In this document: positions 1 to 8,170 of the stretch, one piece after another | How positions within the stretch are numbered: the first letter of the stretch is position 1 | Layout: every line of letters begins with the position of its first letter | Source: Nostoc sp. UHCC 0926 | Lineage (GTDB): Bacteria > Cyanobacteriota > Cyanobacteriia > Cyanobacteriales > Nostocaceae | Length of the DNA: 64,000 bases | Direction of reading: 5' to 3' | NCBI RefSeq assembly: GCF_028623165.1 | Contig: NZ_CP117772.1 | Span: 496,001-560,000, forward strand | The notes under the pieces: generated by a model | Database searches by the model: none | What the model was told of the DNA's origin: nothing | Seen by the model: only the letters and a program-made list of their open reading frames with translations | Made by a program: the position numbers and the translations under genes

Positions 1-98
1 CGAACGCTTATCAAATTACCACCTGCGCTGGTAATTTCATTAACCACGCGATTAGATGCCCCCGTCACATCTGCAATTTTTCGGTCTAGTTTTTTCAT
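1..98 (-). pseudogene. SDR-family dehydrogenase fragment, internally deleted, running off the window
   Basis: Reading leftward from an ATG at 98, the start is MKKLDRKIADVTGAS, which is the N-terminal beta strand and the first part of the TGxxxGIG cofactor loop of short-chain dehydrogenases. It then jumps straight to NRVVNEITSAGGN, a segment that in this family normally lies some 30-40 residues further on, after the second beta strand. The glycine loop is therefore incomplete and the protein is very likely inactive. The rest lies outside the window. The family call rests on only 32 residues, so it is an inference from motif order. Confidence 0.6.
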
Positions 99-259
99 GA
101 TGATGAGTCCTGTGGGGAGCAACCCGAAAAAGTGAGATCGTCGTGAAATGAGCGGGGAAAGCGGGGGTAGCTGGGGGAGAAAAGAGAAATTTAGTATGTT
201 TTACTACTAAGAATATAGGAAATATACTTGATTTATTTCTCTTCCCCAGCTTCCCCACC

Positions 260-1150
260 TCACAAAATCGCGTTGCTCCCGTCTTGTGATTGTCCAACAT
301 GAGTTGTCATAAAGTGACGGATACGATCTGCGATCGCATCTCCTTCCTCTTCTAGGGCAAAATGTCCGGTATCGAGTAAATGAAACTCAACGTCTTTCAG
401 ATCGCGCTTGTAGGGATAAGCGCCTTCAGCCGGGAAGATGGCATCATTCTTACCCCAAACAATCAGGGTAGGTGGCTGATATTTGCGAAAATACTCCTGC
501 CATTGCGGATATAGTGGTGGATTCGTGCCATAGCTATACAGTAGCGCCAACTGAATCTCATCGTTGCCGGGGCGATCGAGGAAGAGTTGATCCATATTCC
601 AGGTATCAGGGCTGATCGTTTCCAGATTGCGAACGCCATTGGTATATTGCCACTTCGTTGTTTCCAATGTGAAAAAGGATCTGAGCTTGTCAGCATTCTC
701 AGGAGAACGGTCTTGCCAGTAGGCTTTAGCCGGGTTCCAAAATTCGCCGCCTATACCTTCCTCATACGCATTCCCGTTTTGGACAATCAGCGCTTCTACT
801 CGCTCTGGGTATTTAGCTGCAATCCGATAGCCAATGGGAGCGCCATAATCCATTACGTAGAGGCTATATTGCTTGAGATCGATCGCGGTAATAAATTTCT
901 CCACGATTTGGGCCAAGCGATCAAAAGTGTAGTCAAACTCATCCACAGTTGGCATAGAACTGTTGCCGTAGCTCGGATAATCCGGGGCAACTAGATGGAA
1001 GCTATCGGCAAGCGCAGGCATCAGATTGCGAAACATGTGAGATGAGGTCGGAAAGCCGTGTAACAGCAGAATCGTTGGATTACTGCGGGAACCAGCTTCT
1101 CGGTAAAAGATATCTAAACCATCGATTGAGATTGTGTGAAATGTGGTCAT
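260..1150 (-). CDS. Alpha/beta hydrolase with Asp nucleophile (haloalkane dehalogenase/epoxide hydrolase type)
   Basis: A 296-residue cytosolic alpha/beta-fold hydrolase. The oxyanion-hole segment LLHGFPTSSHMFRNL lies near residues 28-43. The nucleophile elbow reads VMDYGAP near residue 100, with Asp rather than Ser at the nucleophile position, as in haloalkane dehalogenases and epoxide hydrolases. The catalytic His is in LLDTGHFALEEEGD near residue 260, and a probable acid lies in GKNDAIFP. Length and motif order are normal for the family, so the gene looks intact. It is followed on the same strand, about 60 bases upstream, by an NTF2-like gene. Substrate cannot be deduced. Similar genes are often found in accessory oxidoreductase clusters. 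Confidence 0.85.
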   Translation of the reverse strand: MTTFHTISIDGLDIFYREAGSRSNPTILLLHGFPTSSHMFRNLMPALADSFHLVAPDYPSYGNSSMPTVDEFDYTFDRLAQIVEKFITAIDLKQYSLYVMDYGAPIGYRIAAKYPERVEALIVQNGNAYEEGIGGEFWNPAKAYWQDRSPENADKLRSFFTLETTKWQYTNGVRNLETISPDTWNMDQLFLDRPGNDEIQLALLYSYGTNPPLYPQWQEYFRKYQPPTLIVWGKNDAIFPAEGAYPYKRDLKDVEFHLLDTGHFALEEEGDAIADRIRHFMTTHVGQSQDGSNAIL

Positions 1151-1210
1151 GACTCACCTGAGATGTTTGGGTGTTTAAATTCTGAACTGCTATTGGTTCA
1201 GTCCTTTGAC

Positions 1211-1639
1211 TCAGATAAAGAAGGCATTCATGCCGTCAATGTCAGAGAGGAAGGTTTCGATCGCAGCAATCCTGTTATCCTTGAACTGACAGACCGTAGC
1301 CAAGTACTCATCAAGTACCCGATCGCCCTGTCGGGCAGTATTGTGCAGAGACAGAGCCACGTTGTCTCGGCTGACAAGAATGTGTTGTAGCTCAATGTTC
1401 AGCCCATAGCTCGTAATTTTGCGGGCGCGATCAACTACGGCATCAGCTCCATTTGCAGTGCCTGAGATCATGTTGTCGCCCGGCAGTGTCCAGTGTGCGT
1501 CGTCAGAGAGGAGGGCGCGCATTGCACTCCAATCCCGTGCAGCGATTGCTGTTTGAAAACGACGAGCGATGTCGAGCTTCGCATTGCGATCGGTCACTTG
1601 TGCAACCACTTCTGCCTGAGAACGTTGATTCATTGTCAT
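1211..1639 (-). CDS. NTF2-like (SnoaL-type) protein
   Basis: About 142 residues from the preferred ATG at 1639. The open frame extends to 1678, but an AGGAG motif sits a suitable distance before the 1639 ATG. The sequence has the usual small alpha+beta-barrel pattern of the NTF2/SnoaL superfamily: an N-terminal helix (RRFQTAIAARDWSAMRALLSDDAHWTLPGD, quoted in part), a middle strand set, and a C-terminal strand ending KDNRIAAIETFLSDIDGMNAF. The family includes small isomerases, cyclases and proteins of unknown role, so function is open. It probably forms a unit with the alpha/beta hydrolase downstream. A second NTF2-like gene occurs at 8171 in the GC-rich cassette, but the two are not close copies. 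Confidence 0.75.
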   Translation of the reverse strand: MTMNQRSQAEVVAQVTDRNAKLDIARRFQTAIAARDWSAMRALLSDDAHWTLPGDNMISGTANGADAVVDRARKITSYGLNIELQHILVSRDNVALSLHNTARQGDRVLDEYLATVCQFKDNRIAAIETFLSDIDGMNAFFI

Positions 1640-1837
1640 AATCGTGATTCTCCTGTTCCAAAATTCGGTTCTTCGCATTCATGCTGCGTTCTAATGAGAG
1701 AAATATCCCCAGTCCACCTTGGAGCCGTTAATGCATTCCGCCAGGAACGGATAATTTTGAATTAGTCTCAAGTTCAGACTAAAAATAAGTACCTGTAGTC
1801 ATCTGGAGAAACGTTATCCTACCATTAGCTTCATTGA

Positions 1838-1871
1838 AGAAGGCAGAAGGCAGAGGGCAGAGGGCAGAAGG
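1838..1871. repeat. Heptamer tandem repeat (STRR type)
   Basis: Five consecutive GCAGARG-type heptamers (GCAGAAG, GCAGAGG variants) are directly visible. Short tandemly repeated heptamers of this kind are characteristic of heterocystous cyanobacteria. Confidence 0.75.
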
Positions 1872-1896
1872 TTTACATCAGTTGGGGATTCAGACC

Positions 1897-2082
1897 CGAA
1901 TGGCACTAAGAAAAGCGCAAATGTATTATTTACAAGGGTTTCATCACTTTGGAAAAACGTAGGCTAATGAAGCAGCGATCGCAAACTGAGAGTTGCAGAT
2001 TATTCTGATTTCCGACCTTAAAACTATTAGTTTCCTAAACCCCTTACCAGGCAAGTATTTCAGCTTTTCTTAGTGCCATTCG
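1897..2082. mobile_element. MITE-like element with perfect 20-bp terminal inverted repeats
   Basis: CGAATGGCACTAAGAAAAGC at 1897-1916 is repeated exactly as its reverse complement at 2063-2082. The 146 bases between encode nothing convincing. This size and structure fit a non-autonomous miniature inverted-repeat element mobilised by a transposase encoded elsewhere. No target-site duplication is obvious, so the true ends may lie slightly outside. Confidence 0.6.
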
Positions 2083-2193
2083 GCGCTGTATCCACTGATT
2101 GGTCACTTTGCGCCTGCTTCAGTTCGTAAATCGCTTTGCGAAAGCGCTCGCCACCGACCGCTGCCTGATCAATGAAACGGCATCTAACCAGGG

Positions 2194-2802
2194 TCAGACT
2201 GACCGAGTCTTGCGGCGCAGATCGCTCACGGACAGCCACACCGCAGAGATCAAGAAATAAAAGGCTCCCACCGCAGCATAGCCAGCAACGTTTGTGATCA
2301 ATGGCATCGTCGGCATCCGGAACTGCAAAATGAAAAATGCGCCTGCCAGCGCCGACTGACCGCCGCTCAAGATCATTGTCCACTGCGCTCCGTAGCTTTT
2401 CCAACGGCGAACGGCGGTGCCGAGTTGAAGCAAGCCAGAGAGGATAGCCCAGGCACCGAACACTGCGAACACCCAATTTATCCCTATCTGTAGCGCCACG
2501 ATGACCGCAAGTGTCGTCGCGACGCTGACGACGACGTTGATGGTCTGGGTACGATTCTGCACCAATCCACCACTGCGAGACGCATCAAGATAGTTGGCTG
2601 CGGCATCCCAGGCGGGATAGGCGACGAGCAAAATGACCGCGATGGTTGGGGAATACTGACCCACCGTAAACGCAGCAGCCACCCATACGGCTGAAAACGC
2701 CGTCCGGATAAAATAGTAGAGCTTCAGCCATCGCTTCTGGCTGGAACGAGCAAAATTGGGGAGGTTGTTGGTCGTTGATGATCCTTTCGATTGCTGACTC
2801 AT
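2194..2802 (-). CDS. DUF308/HdeD-like integral membrane protein
   Basis: A 202-residue protein with a hydrophilic N-terminus (about 30 residues) and roughly six hydrophobic segments, e.g. AAAFTVGQYSPTIAVILLVA near residue 40, VVVSVATTLAVIVALQIGI near 90 and WVFAVFGAWAILSGLLQLG near 110. This pattern and the short-loop architecture fit the DUF308 (HdeD-like) membrane family. An AGGAGACAAC ribosome-binding site precedes the ATG. It lies 15 bases downstream of the dehydrogenase gene at 2818 on the same strand and is probably co-transcribed. The base composition is richer in G+C than the flanking cyanobacterial sequence, hinting at transfer. Role unknown; the family was named for acid resistance in enterics, which need not apply here. 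Confidence 0.65.
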   Translation of the reverse strand: MSQQSKGSSTTNNLPNFARSSQKRWLKLYYFIRTAFSAVWVAAAFTVGQYSPTIAVILLVAYPAWDAAANYLDASRSGGLVQNRTQTINVVVSVATTLAVIVALQIGINWVFAVFGAWAILSGLLQLGTAVRRWKSYGAQWTMILSGGQSALAGAFFILQFRMPTMPLITNVAGYAAVGAFYFLISAVWLSVSDLRRKTRSV

Positions 2803-2817
2803 TGTTGTCTCCTACAG

Positions 2818-3804
2818 TTAGTTATTTAATCTTGTGGTTGTGTACTCTACCGCATTGTGGGCATCCAGTGCGGTATCCAACGTAAAATGGCGAGGATCAA
2901 CAATTGGGCGTAGTTGACCTGCATCCGCCAACTGCGTAGCCTGATGCAAAATCTCACCATGATGAGTACGCCCTTCACCATTCAGTAGAGGCAGAAGCAC
3001 AAATATGCCTGAATACGTAGCAGCCTTCAGTGAGAGTGGCATCAAGGAGTGCTGACCCCAGCCGTAGCTACTAACGACATGTCCGTAAGTGCGTACTGCC
3101 TGAAACGCATCGTCTAGAGTGGAGCCGCCAACAGTATCGTAGACCAGATCAAAGCCGTAACCGTCTGTATACATTTGCACAATCTGCTCAATCGATACAC
3201 TGTGGTAGTCGATCGGCACAGCACCTAGTTGTTGCACCATCTCGTGCTTAACAGCCGAGGCAGTGGCAAACACTTTGGCACCACGCGCTTGGGCAATCTG
3301 CACAGCGACATGACCAACACCGCCAGAGCCGCCAAGTACGAGGACTTTCTGACCATCGCGGACATTAGCGCGATCGACAAGTCCTTCCCATGCAGTCAAG
3401 ACGACTAAGGGTAAAGCTGCTGCTTCACGCATACTGAGGTTGGTTGGTTTTTTTGCCAGTAGATCGGGATCAACTGCGGCAAATTCAGCGAGTGAACCTT
3501 GCAGTCCACCGACTCCACCCGTCAGTCCGTAAACCTGATCACCGACTTTAAACGCGGTGACATTTTGTCCAACTGCTTCAACGACCCCAGCCAGATCGGT
3601 TCCCAGCACGGCAGGGAGTACAGGTTTGGCATGGGGCGCTTTACCTGTGCGGATTTTGCTGTCGAGCGGGTTGACACCGCTTGCCTTGATTCGCACCAGA
3701 ACCTGGTTGGCAGTGGGTTCCGGTCGGGGAATTTCGGCGGAACGAAATGTTGCAGTTTGAAAATCAGATACAATCAGCGCGTGCATAGTTGGTGATGGCT
3801 TCAC
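2818..3804 (-). CDS. NAD(P)-dependent alcohol dehydrogenase / quinone-reductase family (MDR)
   Basis: A 328-residue medium-chain dehydrogenase/reductase. The N-terminal GroES-like half contains VRIKASGVNPLDSKIRTG and LGTDLAGVVEAVG. The Rossmann half contains KVLVLGGSGGVGHVAVQIA near residues 153-171, the typical NADPH-binding fingerprint of quinone oxidoreductases. The zinc ligands of true alcohol dehydrogenases are absent, so it is likely a zinc-independent NADPH:quinone or enone reductase. The GTG at 3804 has an AAGGAG site 8 bases upstream; an ATG at 3783 is an alternative. The gene is followed closely by the DUF308-like gene. Physiological substrate unknown. Confidence 0.85.
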   Translation of the reverse strand: MKPSPTMHALIVSDFQTATFRSAEIPRPEPTANQVLVRIKASGVNPLDSKIRTGKAPHAKPVLPAVLGTDLAGVVEAVGQNVTAFKVGDQVYGLTGGVGGLQGSLAEFAAVDPDLLAKKPTNLSMREAAALPLVVLTAWEGLVDRANVRDGQKVLVLGGSGGVGHVAVQIAQARGAKVFATASAVKHEMVQQLGAVPIDYHSVSIEQIVQMYTDGYGFDLVYDTVGGSTLDDAFQAVRTYGHVVSSYGWGQHSLMPLSLKAATYSGIFVLLPLLNGEGRTHHGEILHQATQLADAGQLRPIVDPRHFTLDTALDAHNAVEYTTTRLNN

Positions 3805-3964
3805 CTATCAACTCCTTACTTATATATATTGTTGCTAAAACTATCTCAAGTGCAGCCCTACCCATAGTGATATGAAATTTACCAGCGTTTAAACTATGTG
3901 TTATGCCTGACTTCTGCGCCGATTTTGTTCATTGTTCTAAGAGGATTGCTATGTTCTCCTAGCA

Positions 3965-4414
3965 TCATGCCGAGGGTAAGGTTCCAGGCGGACCCAAAAT
4001 TTCGTCGCCGATCTCAACGCAAATACGTTCAAACAGCTCCATATCTGGTGTTTCTTTCTCATCGAGTGTACCGACTGCTGCGATCAGCCGAGCAAAGCCA
4101 CTTGGCGCAGCAACGACCAACACGCGAGCTGGCTGTTCGTTAAGCACGGCGACGGTGTGGGGTGTGGCAGTAGGAATCAGGAAGCTTTCACCAGCGCTCA
4201 ACACAGCTTTGTTCTCACCTGCCCAAACCGTAAACTCCCCGGACAGTACATAGATTTGTTCAGAATAGCGTGTGTGGCGATGGAGGGGTATTTGTGTACT
4301 AGGAAGGAAGTAGCCTTCGATCAGATCGTACTGACCTGCGGTAGTTGTGTGATCTGCAATGATGCTGAGGCGAGAGCCAAAAAACCAGAGAGATTGTGTC
4401 ATTAAATTACTCAT
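3965..4414 (-). CDS. Cupin-domain protein
   Basis: A 149-residue single-domain cupin. Cupin motif 1 is visible as PLHRHTRYSEQIYVLSGEFTV near residues 40-60 (metal-ligand His pair and Glu/Gln), and motif 2 as LIPTATPHTVAVLN near residue 85. Such stand-alone cupins bind a metal and may act as small oxygenases, isomerases or sensors; nothing here chooses between these. Upstream, at 4539-4750, lies one copy of a leader repeat that also occurs in front of the coiled-coil gene at 60683, which suggests a shared mode of regulation. The gene is divergent from nothing: the next 1.1 kb upstream is almost free of genes. Confidence 0.75.
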   Translation of the reverse strand: MSNLMTQSLWFFGSRLSIIADHTTTAGQYDLIEGYFLPSTQIPLHRHTRYSEQIYVLSGEFTVWAGENKAVLSAGESFLIPTATPHTVAVLNEQPARVLVVAAPSGFARLIAAVGTLDEKETPDMELFERICVEIGDEILGPPGTLPSA

Positions 4415-4538
4415 GTTAATTAATTGTTTGCGTAATCAGGAGCCGTCAAAAAATAATTTTTACGCTTGTTGATATCTATGAAGTTTACTGAGGAGCATCT
4501 CTAACCGAATGAATGTCTCACCTTGAATTTCTTTTACT

Positions 4539-4750
4539 GCACATTTAATAGTTACAAATTTCTCGCAATCTAACCTCTACCATTTGAACGTTTTAGTAGA
4601 AGTCATACAATTCACACACTATTTAAACCTTTTTTAAAACATTATTGCTTTTACAAATAATTTCTCCTTGCCCCTCGTAGTAATACTTTTACTACTAGAT
4701 TGATGCAATTATATTGCAGTCTTTTATCGCAATTATAAACTGTAATTAAA
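4539..4750 (-). promoter_or_regulatory. Leader repeat, copy 1 (paired with 60771-60985)
   Basis: About 210 bases that align along their whole length with 60771-60985. Conserved blocks include GCACATTTAAT-GTTACAAATTT, AACCTCTACC, GAACGTTTTAG, the TCATACAA/TCA-ACACTATTTAAACC segment, and ATATTGCAGT near the far end. Both copies lie upstream of a minus-strand gene (the cupin here, a coiled-coil protein there) and neither is coding. A shared promoter/leader or a dispersed repeat are the two explanations; placement favours a regulatory role. Confidence 0.55.
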
Positions 4751-4802
4751 ACGTATTTTAACTAAGTTATACTAATTCTGTATGAAGATGCATAGAAAGA
4801 AT

Positions 4803-4844
4803 CCCTCCTAACCTCCTTGATACTTTAGGGAGGTTGGGAGGGGT
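4803..4844. repeat. Palindromic intergenic repeat
   Basis: CCTCCTAACCTCC is followed after an 11-base loop by GGGAGGTTGGGAGG, giving a long GC-rich stem. No gene ends right next to it, so it is more likely a dispersed cyanobacterial palindrome than a terminator. Confidence 0.55.
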
Positions 4845-5098
4845 CAAAATAATGTGCAGCTTCACAGAGAATTGGTATTATTACAAATAGCTGCAAGTTT
4901 CATCTTTTAGGAGTATTAATTAAACTCATGCTTTATTGAAAATACATACTTGTCAATTTCGCAAAAATAATCGTAATCGATCACGGGGCGATCGCAAGTT
5001 GCAAAACAACGCAACGATCCAGCATCTAGCCTTCATTTTCAATCAAACCAAGCACCTATACTCGGTAGTATTTTGAACAACTACTACATGAGCCGAGA

Positions 5099-5245
5099 CT
5101 AATCCACAATTTTACATTCCTGCTTCATAAAACGCAGAAGCCTTTCCTCAAACTCAGTTAAATACGGTCGCTTCAACTCCCCCAAACACTTCAAAACTCC
5201 CTCTGCTGCTGCTTCTAGCTTGCCACTGTCCCATAGCCTACTGAT
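5099..5245 (-). pseudogene. C-terminal gene fragment, family not recognised
   Basis: A minus-strand frame ending in TAG at 5101-5099 reads RISRLWDSGKLEAAAEGV, then LKCLGELKRPYLTEFEERLL, then RFMKQECKIVD. It has good coding character but no start codon or ribosome-binding site, and is cut off on its upstream side near a HIP1 site. It is probably the tail of a lost gene. Confidence 0.4.
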
Positions 5246-5546
5246 GCGATGCGATCGCTTTCTTAATTAATTTCTCAAAAGAGTTATATTGCGAAATTAT
5301 TTTGACTACTTTTTGTGTCGTATTTAATCAACTTATACAACTCAACCATCAATCAGACTATTGTATATACTTGATTTCAAACGTCTGGTTGTTACATTGA
5401 TCATAAGAAAACCAATTAGAAGCGTTTGGAAAGCTTTTTGAGAACAGACTGTATAGGAACCAAATAAATTTAGGTTTGAAAGTGAACATTTTATCAAACA
5501 ATATAATGTCGCATACATTGATTAATTTAACATTGCCAATATACTG

Positions 5547-5717
5547 ATGAAATATCATCCCAAATGTTTTTATATTGGGCTATATGGACACAATTGGGTC
5601 AATTTCACAGAAAGTTGCGATGAGTTAGTGACTGAATTATTGAGATTAAATCCTAATAAACGGAAGTACTACCAACAAGGAGAGAGGGCTATGAGGCTTA
5701 TTCTATCTGCATCCTAG
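5547..5717 (+). CDS. Small unknown protein or gene fragment
   Basis: A 56-codon frame beginning MKYHPKCFYIGLYGHNWVNF and ending KYYQQGERAMRLILSAS. Its amino-acid composition looks coding, but no ribosome-binding site precedes the ATG and I do not recognise the family. It could be the C-terminal remnant of a longer gene. It ends about 40 bases before the GC-rich cassette starts. Confidence 0.3.
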   Translation: MKYHPKCFYIGLYGHNWVNFTESCDELVTELLRLNPNKRKYYQQGERAMRLILSAS

Positions 5718-5803
5718 CCCTTTTTCTCCCCCCATAAGGGATAACATATATGAATTCAACCGACACAAACCGGACCGCCACCTAACCAGCAAGGAACACG
5801 AAC

Positions 5804-6553
5804 ATGAGCACTATCAGCATGAACAGACTGAATGGAAAAACCGCCGTGATCACCGGCGGCGCTACCGGCATCGGCCTCGCCGCTGCAAAGCGCTTCATCG
5901 AGGAGGGCGCCTTCGTCTTCATCTTCGGCCGCCGGCAGGATGCGCTCGACGCCGCTGTGGCCGACCTTGGGCCCAATGCCCGTGCGGTGAAGGGCTCGGT
6001 CTCCGATCTGGCCGACCTCGACCGACTCTACGCGGCGGTGAAGGCCGAGCGCGGAACCCTCGACATCGTCTTCGCCAATGCCGGGGTGGGAAGCCAGCTT
6101 AAGCTCGGCGAGATCACCGCCGAGCACATTGACGAAACCTTCGACATCAATGTGAAGGGTACGATCTTCACGGTCCAGAAGGCGCTCCCTCTGATGGGCC
6201 AGGGCGGTTCGATCATCCTGACCGGATCGAGCGCCGGCACCACGGGCGCCCCGGCAATGAGCGCCTACAGCGCGAGCAAGGCGGCAGTGCGCAACCTCGC
6301 GAGGAGCTGGGCGGAGGACCTAAAGGGCACCGGCATCCGGGTAAACGTGCTGTCACCCGGGGCGACGGAGACCGAACTCGCGAAGGAAGCGCTAGGCACG
6401 GAGGGCTTGAAGGCCTTCGCCTTGATGACTCTGTTCAAGCGCATGGGCGATCCGGCGGAGGTCGGAGCGGTGGCCGCCTTTCTCGCGTCGCAGGACAGCA
6501 GCTTCATGACCGCCAGCGAGGTCGCCGTCGACGGCGACCTAGCGCAAATCTGA
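5804..6553 (+). CDS. Short-chain dehydrogenase/reductase 1 (GC-rich cassette)
   Basis: A 249-residue classical SDR. The cofactor loop is TGGATGIG near residues 18-25, the NAG motif is FANAGVG near residue 91, the catalytic Ser lies in ILTGSSAGTTG, and the Tyr-Lys pair is in YSASKAA near residue 155. The protein ends with VDGDLAQI. All catalytic features are present and the length is standard. An in-frame ATG at 5819 is an alternative start. The gene is markedly GC-rich, with G or C at nearly all third positions, unlike the AT-rich DNA just upstream. It opens a five-gene plus-strand cassette probably acquired from a GC-rich proteobacterium. Substrate unknown. Confidence 0.9.
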   Translation: MSTISMNRLNGKTAVITGGATGIGLAAAKRFIEEGAFVFIFGRRQDALDAAVADLGPNARAVKGSVSDLADLDRLYAAVKAERGTLDIVFANAGVGSQLKLGEITAEHIDETFDINVKGTIFTVQKALPLMGQGGSIILTGSSAGTTGAPAMSAYSASKAAVRNLARSWAEDLKGTGIRVNVLSPGATETELAKEALGTEGLKAFALMTLFKRMGDPAEVGAVAAFLASQDSSFMTASEVAVDGDLAQI

Positions 6554-6625
6554 CGCGCTACGCCCAGGCGCTCCATTCGATTATTCGGAGCGCCGTAGGG
6601 CGTGGTAAACCGAAGGAGAAATATT

Positions 6626-7225
6626 ATGAGCTATGCAATTGTAGGATTCGGTAAGATAGGCCAGGCCCTCGCCCACGCCTTCGCCCGTAGAAACATCGAC
6701 GTTAGCGTCGCGAGCCGCCGGCCGCCCGAGGCGTTGGCACCGCAGGCTCGGGCGATTGGACCCACGGTCGTCGCCAAGTCGCTGCGGGAAGCACTCAAGG
6801 CCGACACAATCATCTTGGCGGTCCCGTTCGGGGAACATCGCGAGGTTGCGAAGGCCCTGCCGAGCTGGAAAGGCAAGACGGTCATCGACGCGATGAACGC
6901 GTCAGTTCCCCTTGAGGAGCTGGACGGTGTCCTGTCCTCCGCCTTCGTTGCAAAGGCATTCACCGGTGCCAAGTTCGTGAAAGGTTTCAATCACTTGATT
7001 GCAGCCACCCTGGCTACCGATGCGGTCGTCGAGGGCGGCCACCGGGTCGTCTTTCTGTCGAGCGACGACGAGGACGCGATCGCTCCCGTGGCGGATTTGG
7101 CCAAACTACTCGGGTTCGCACCCGTCAAGCTGGGAAAGCTCAACGAGGGTGGCGCGCTGGTGCACGCACGCGGCCGCACTTGGGGTCAGCTCATCTTCCA
7201 GGATCTGTTCAAGAAGGAGCAGTAA
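6626..7225 (+). CDS. NADP-binding Rossmann protein (F420-dependent oxidoreductase-like)
   Basis: About 199 residues. The N-terminus MSYAIVGFGKIGQALAHAFA carries the GxGxxG/A nucleotide-binding loop, followed by SVASRRPPEAL, consistent with NADP(H) binding by the Arg residues. The family comprises NADPH:F420 reductase-like and NADP oxidoreductase proteins; use of F420 in a cyanobacterium or its donor is not implied. The ATG at 6626 has a strong AAGGAG site upstream; the in-frame 6602 start does not. The protein ends soon after LIFQDLFKKEQ. It lies 70 bases downstream of the first SDR and about 65 bases before the second, in the same GC-rich block. Confidence 0.8.
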   Translation: MSYAIVGFGKIGQALAHAFARRNIDVSVASRRPPEALAPQARAIGPTVVAKSLREALKADTIILAVPFGEHREVAKALPSWKGKTVIDAMNASVPLEELDGVLSSAFVAKAFTGAKFVKGFNHLIAATLATDAVVEGGHRVVFLSSDDEDAIAPVADLAKLLGFAPVKLGKLNEGGALVHARGRTWGQLIFQDLFKKEQ

Positions 7226-7291
7226 TCGCTGACTATGTTAGCTTTGGAGCAAGAGCGTAATTCAACATAAAAAACAAAAAGTAGAAAGTAT

Positions 7292-8059
7292 ATGAGTAAT
7301 AACCATGGACAAAAATTGGCGGGAAAAATTGCGGTTATCACAGGCGGAAGCAGCGGGATTGGCTTGGCCACCGCCAAGCGCTTCGTGGAAGAAGGTGCGC
7401 ACGTCGTGATCACTGGGCGACGAGAGAAAGAGCTGAAGGAGGCCGCAGCCTTCATCAAGAAAAACGTTACGACGGTCGTGGGCGACGTGTCGCGCTTGGA
7501 AGATCTGGACCGGCTCTATGCCGTCGTGAAAGAGAAACATGGTCACATCGACGTACTCTTCGCGAACGCGGGCGCGGGTACAATCGCCCCGCTCGCGGTG
7601 GCTACCGAGGCACATTTCGACCAGACCTTCGACGTCAACGTAAAGGGAGTGTTCTTTACGGTGCAGAAGGCCCTTCCCCTCTTCAAAGACGCCGGCTCGA
7701 TTATCCTGACCTCTTCGGTCACGAACGTGTTGGGATCCCCAGGGTTTAGCGCCTACGCTGCGAGTAAGGCGGCTGTGCGCAACTTCGCGCGCGCCTGGAC
7801 TATGGAGCTGAAAGACCGCAAGATCCGCGTGAATTCGATGAGCCCCGGACCAACCGATACCCCGGCCTTAGAGAAGACGACGGGCCTTACCGCTGAACAG
7901 GCCAAGCAAGCGGCCGCCCAGTTCGCCTCGCAGATTCCCCTCGGCCGCAGAGGCAAGCCCGAGGAAATCGTAGCTGCCGTCGTATTCCTCGCCTCCGAAG
8001 AAAGTTCTTTCATCACCGGTATAGATCTCCCCGTCGATGGAGGCTTGGCGCAGGTCTAA
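7292..8059 (+). CDS. Short-chain dehydrogenase/reductase 2 (GC-rich cassette)
   Basis: A 255-residue classical SDR. TGGSSGIG near residues 17-24 binds the cofactor; FANAGAG lies near residue 90; Ser is in LTSSVTN, and the Tyr-Lys pair in YAASKAA near residue 153. It ends with LPVDGGLAQV. It is clearly related to the SDR at 5804 (same VKGxxFTVQKALPL segment and C-terminus) but is far from identical, so the two are paralogues of old divergence. They may act on related substrates. The short region 7226-7291 just before it is AT-rich, suggesting that the cassette is a mosaic of segments. Confidence 0.9.
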   Translation: MSNNHGQKLAGKIAVITGGSSGIGLATAKRFVEEGAHVVITGRREKELKEAAAFIKKNVTTVVGDVSRLEDLDRLYAVVKEKHGHIDVLFANAGAGTIAPLAVATEAHFDQTFDVNVKGVFFTVQKALPLFKDAGSIILTSSVTNVLGSPGFSAYAASKAAVRNFARAWTMELKDRKIRVNSMSPGPTDTPALEKTTGLTAEQAKQAAAQFASQIPLGRRGKPEEIVAAVVFLASEESSFITGIDLPVDGGLAQV

Positions 8060-8170
8060 TACGGAGAGCGCAGATCAAGTTGTGAGAGAAATCAAAAAAA
8101 ATAGCGGTGGTGTGAGAGCTGTCGCGCTGAAACTTACACGATCCGATGTAAGAGAAATGGAGAGATTTCA

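Larger units (their letters stand above)
1640..2193. other. Non-coding stretch with STRR repeat and MITE-like element
   Basis: No convincing gene is seen. The stretch holds heptamer repeats at 1838-1871 and a 186-bp element bounded by perfect inverted repeats at 1897-2082, both listed separately. The part from 2083 to 2193 is GC-richer. One minus-strand frame there reads FRKAIYELKQAQSDQS, which might be the tail of a lost gene fused to the neighbouring DUF308-like gene. Confidence 0.6.
4415..5546. other. Gene-poor stretch
   Basis: AT-rich sequence. It contains the leader repeat at 4539-4750, a palindromic repeat at 4803-4844 and a gene fragment at 5099-5245 (listed separately). Nothing else convincing is seen. 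Confidence 0.6.

Noticed and set aside
2060..2476. 138-codon minus-strand frame overlapping the DUF308-like gene
   Set aside because: Most of it is the DUF308-like gene in another frame and it ends in the MITE. Only its last part (2083-2190) might be coding, which is noted in the intergenic entry.
5358..5558. 66-codon minus-strand frame in AT-rich DNA
   Set aside because: Low-complexity Phe/Ile/Asn-rich translation without ribosome-binding site or family resemblance.
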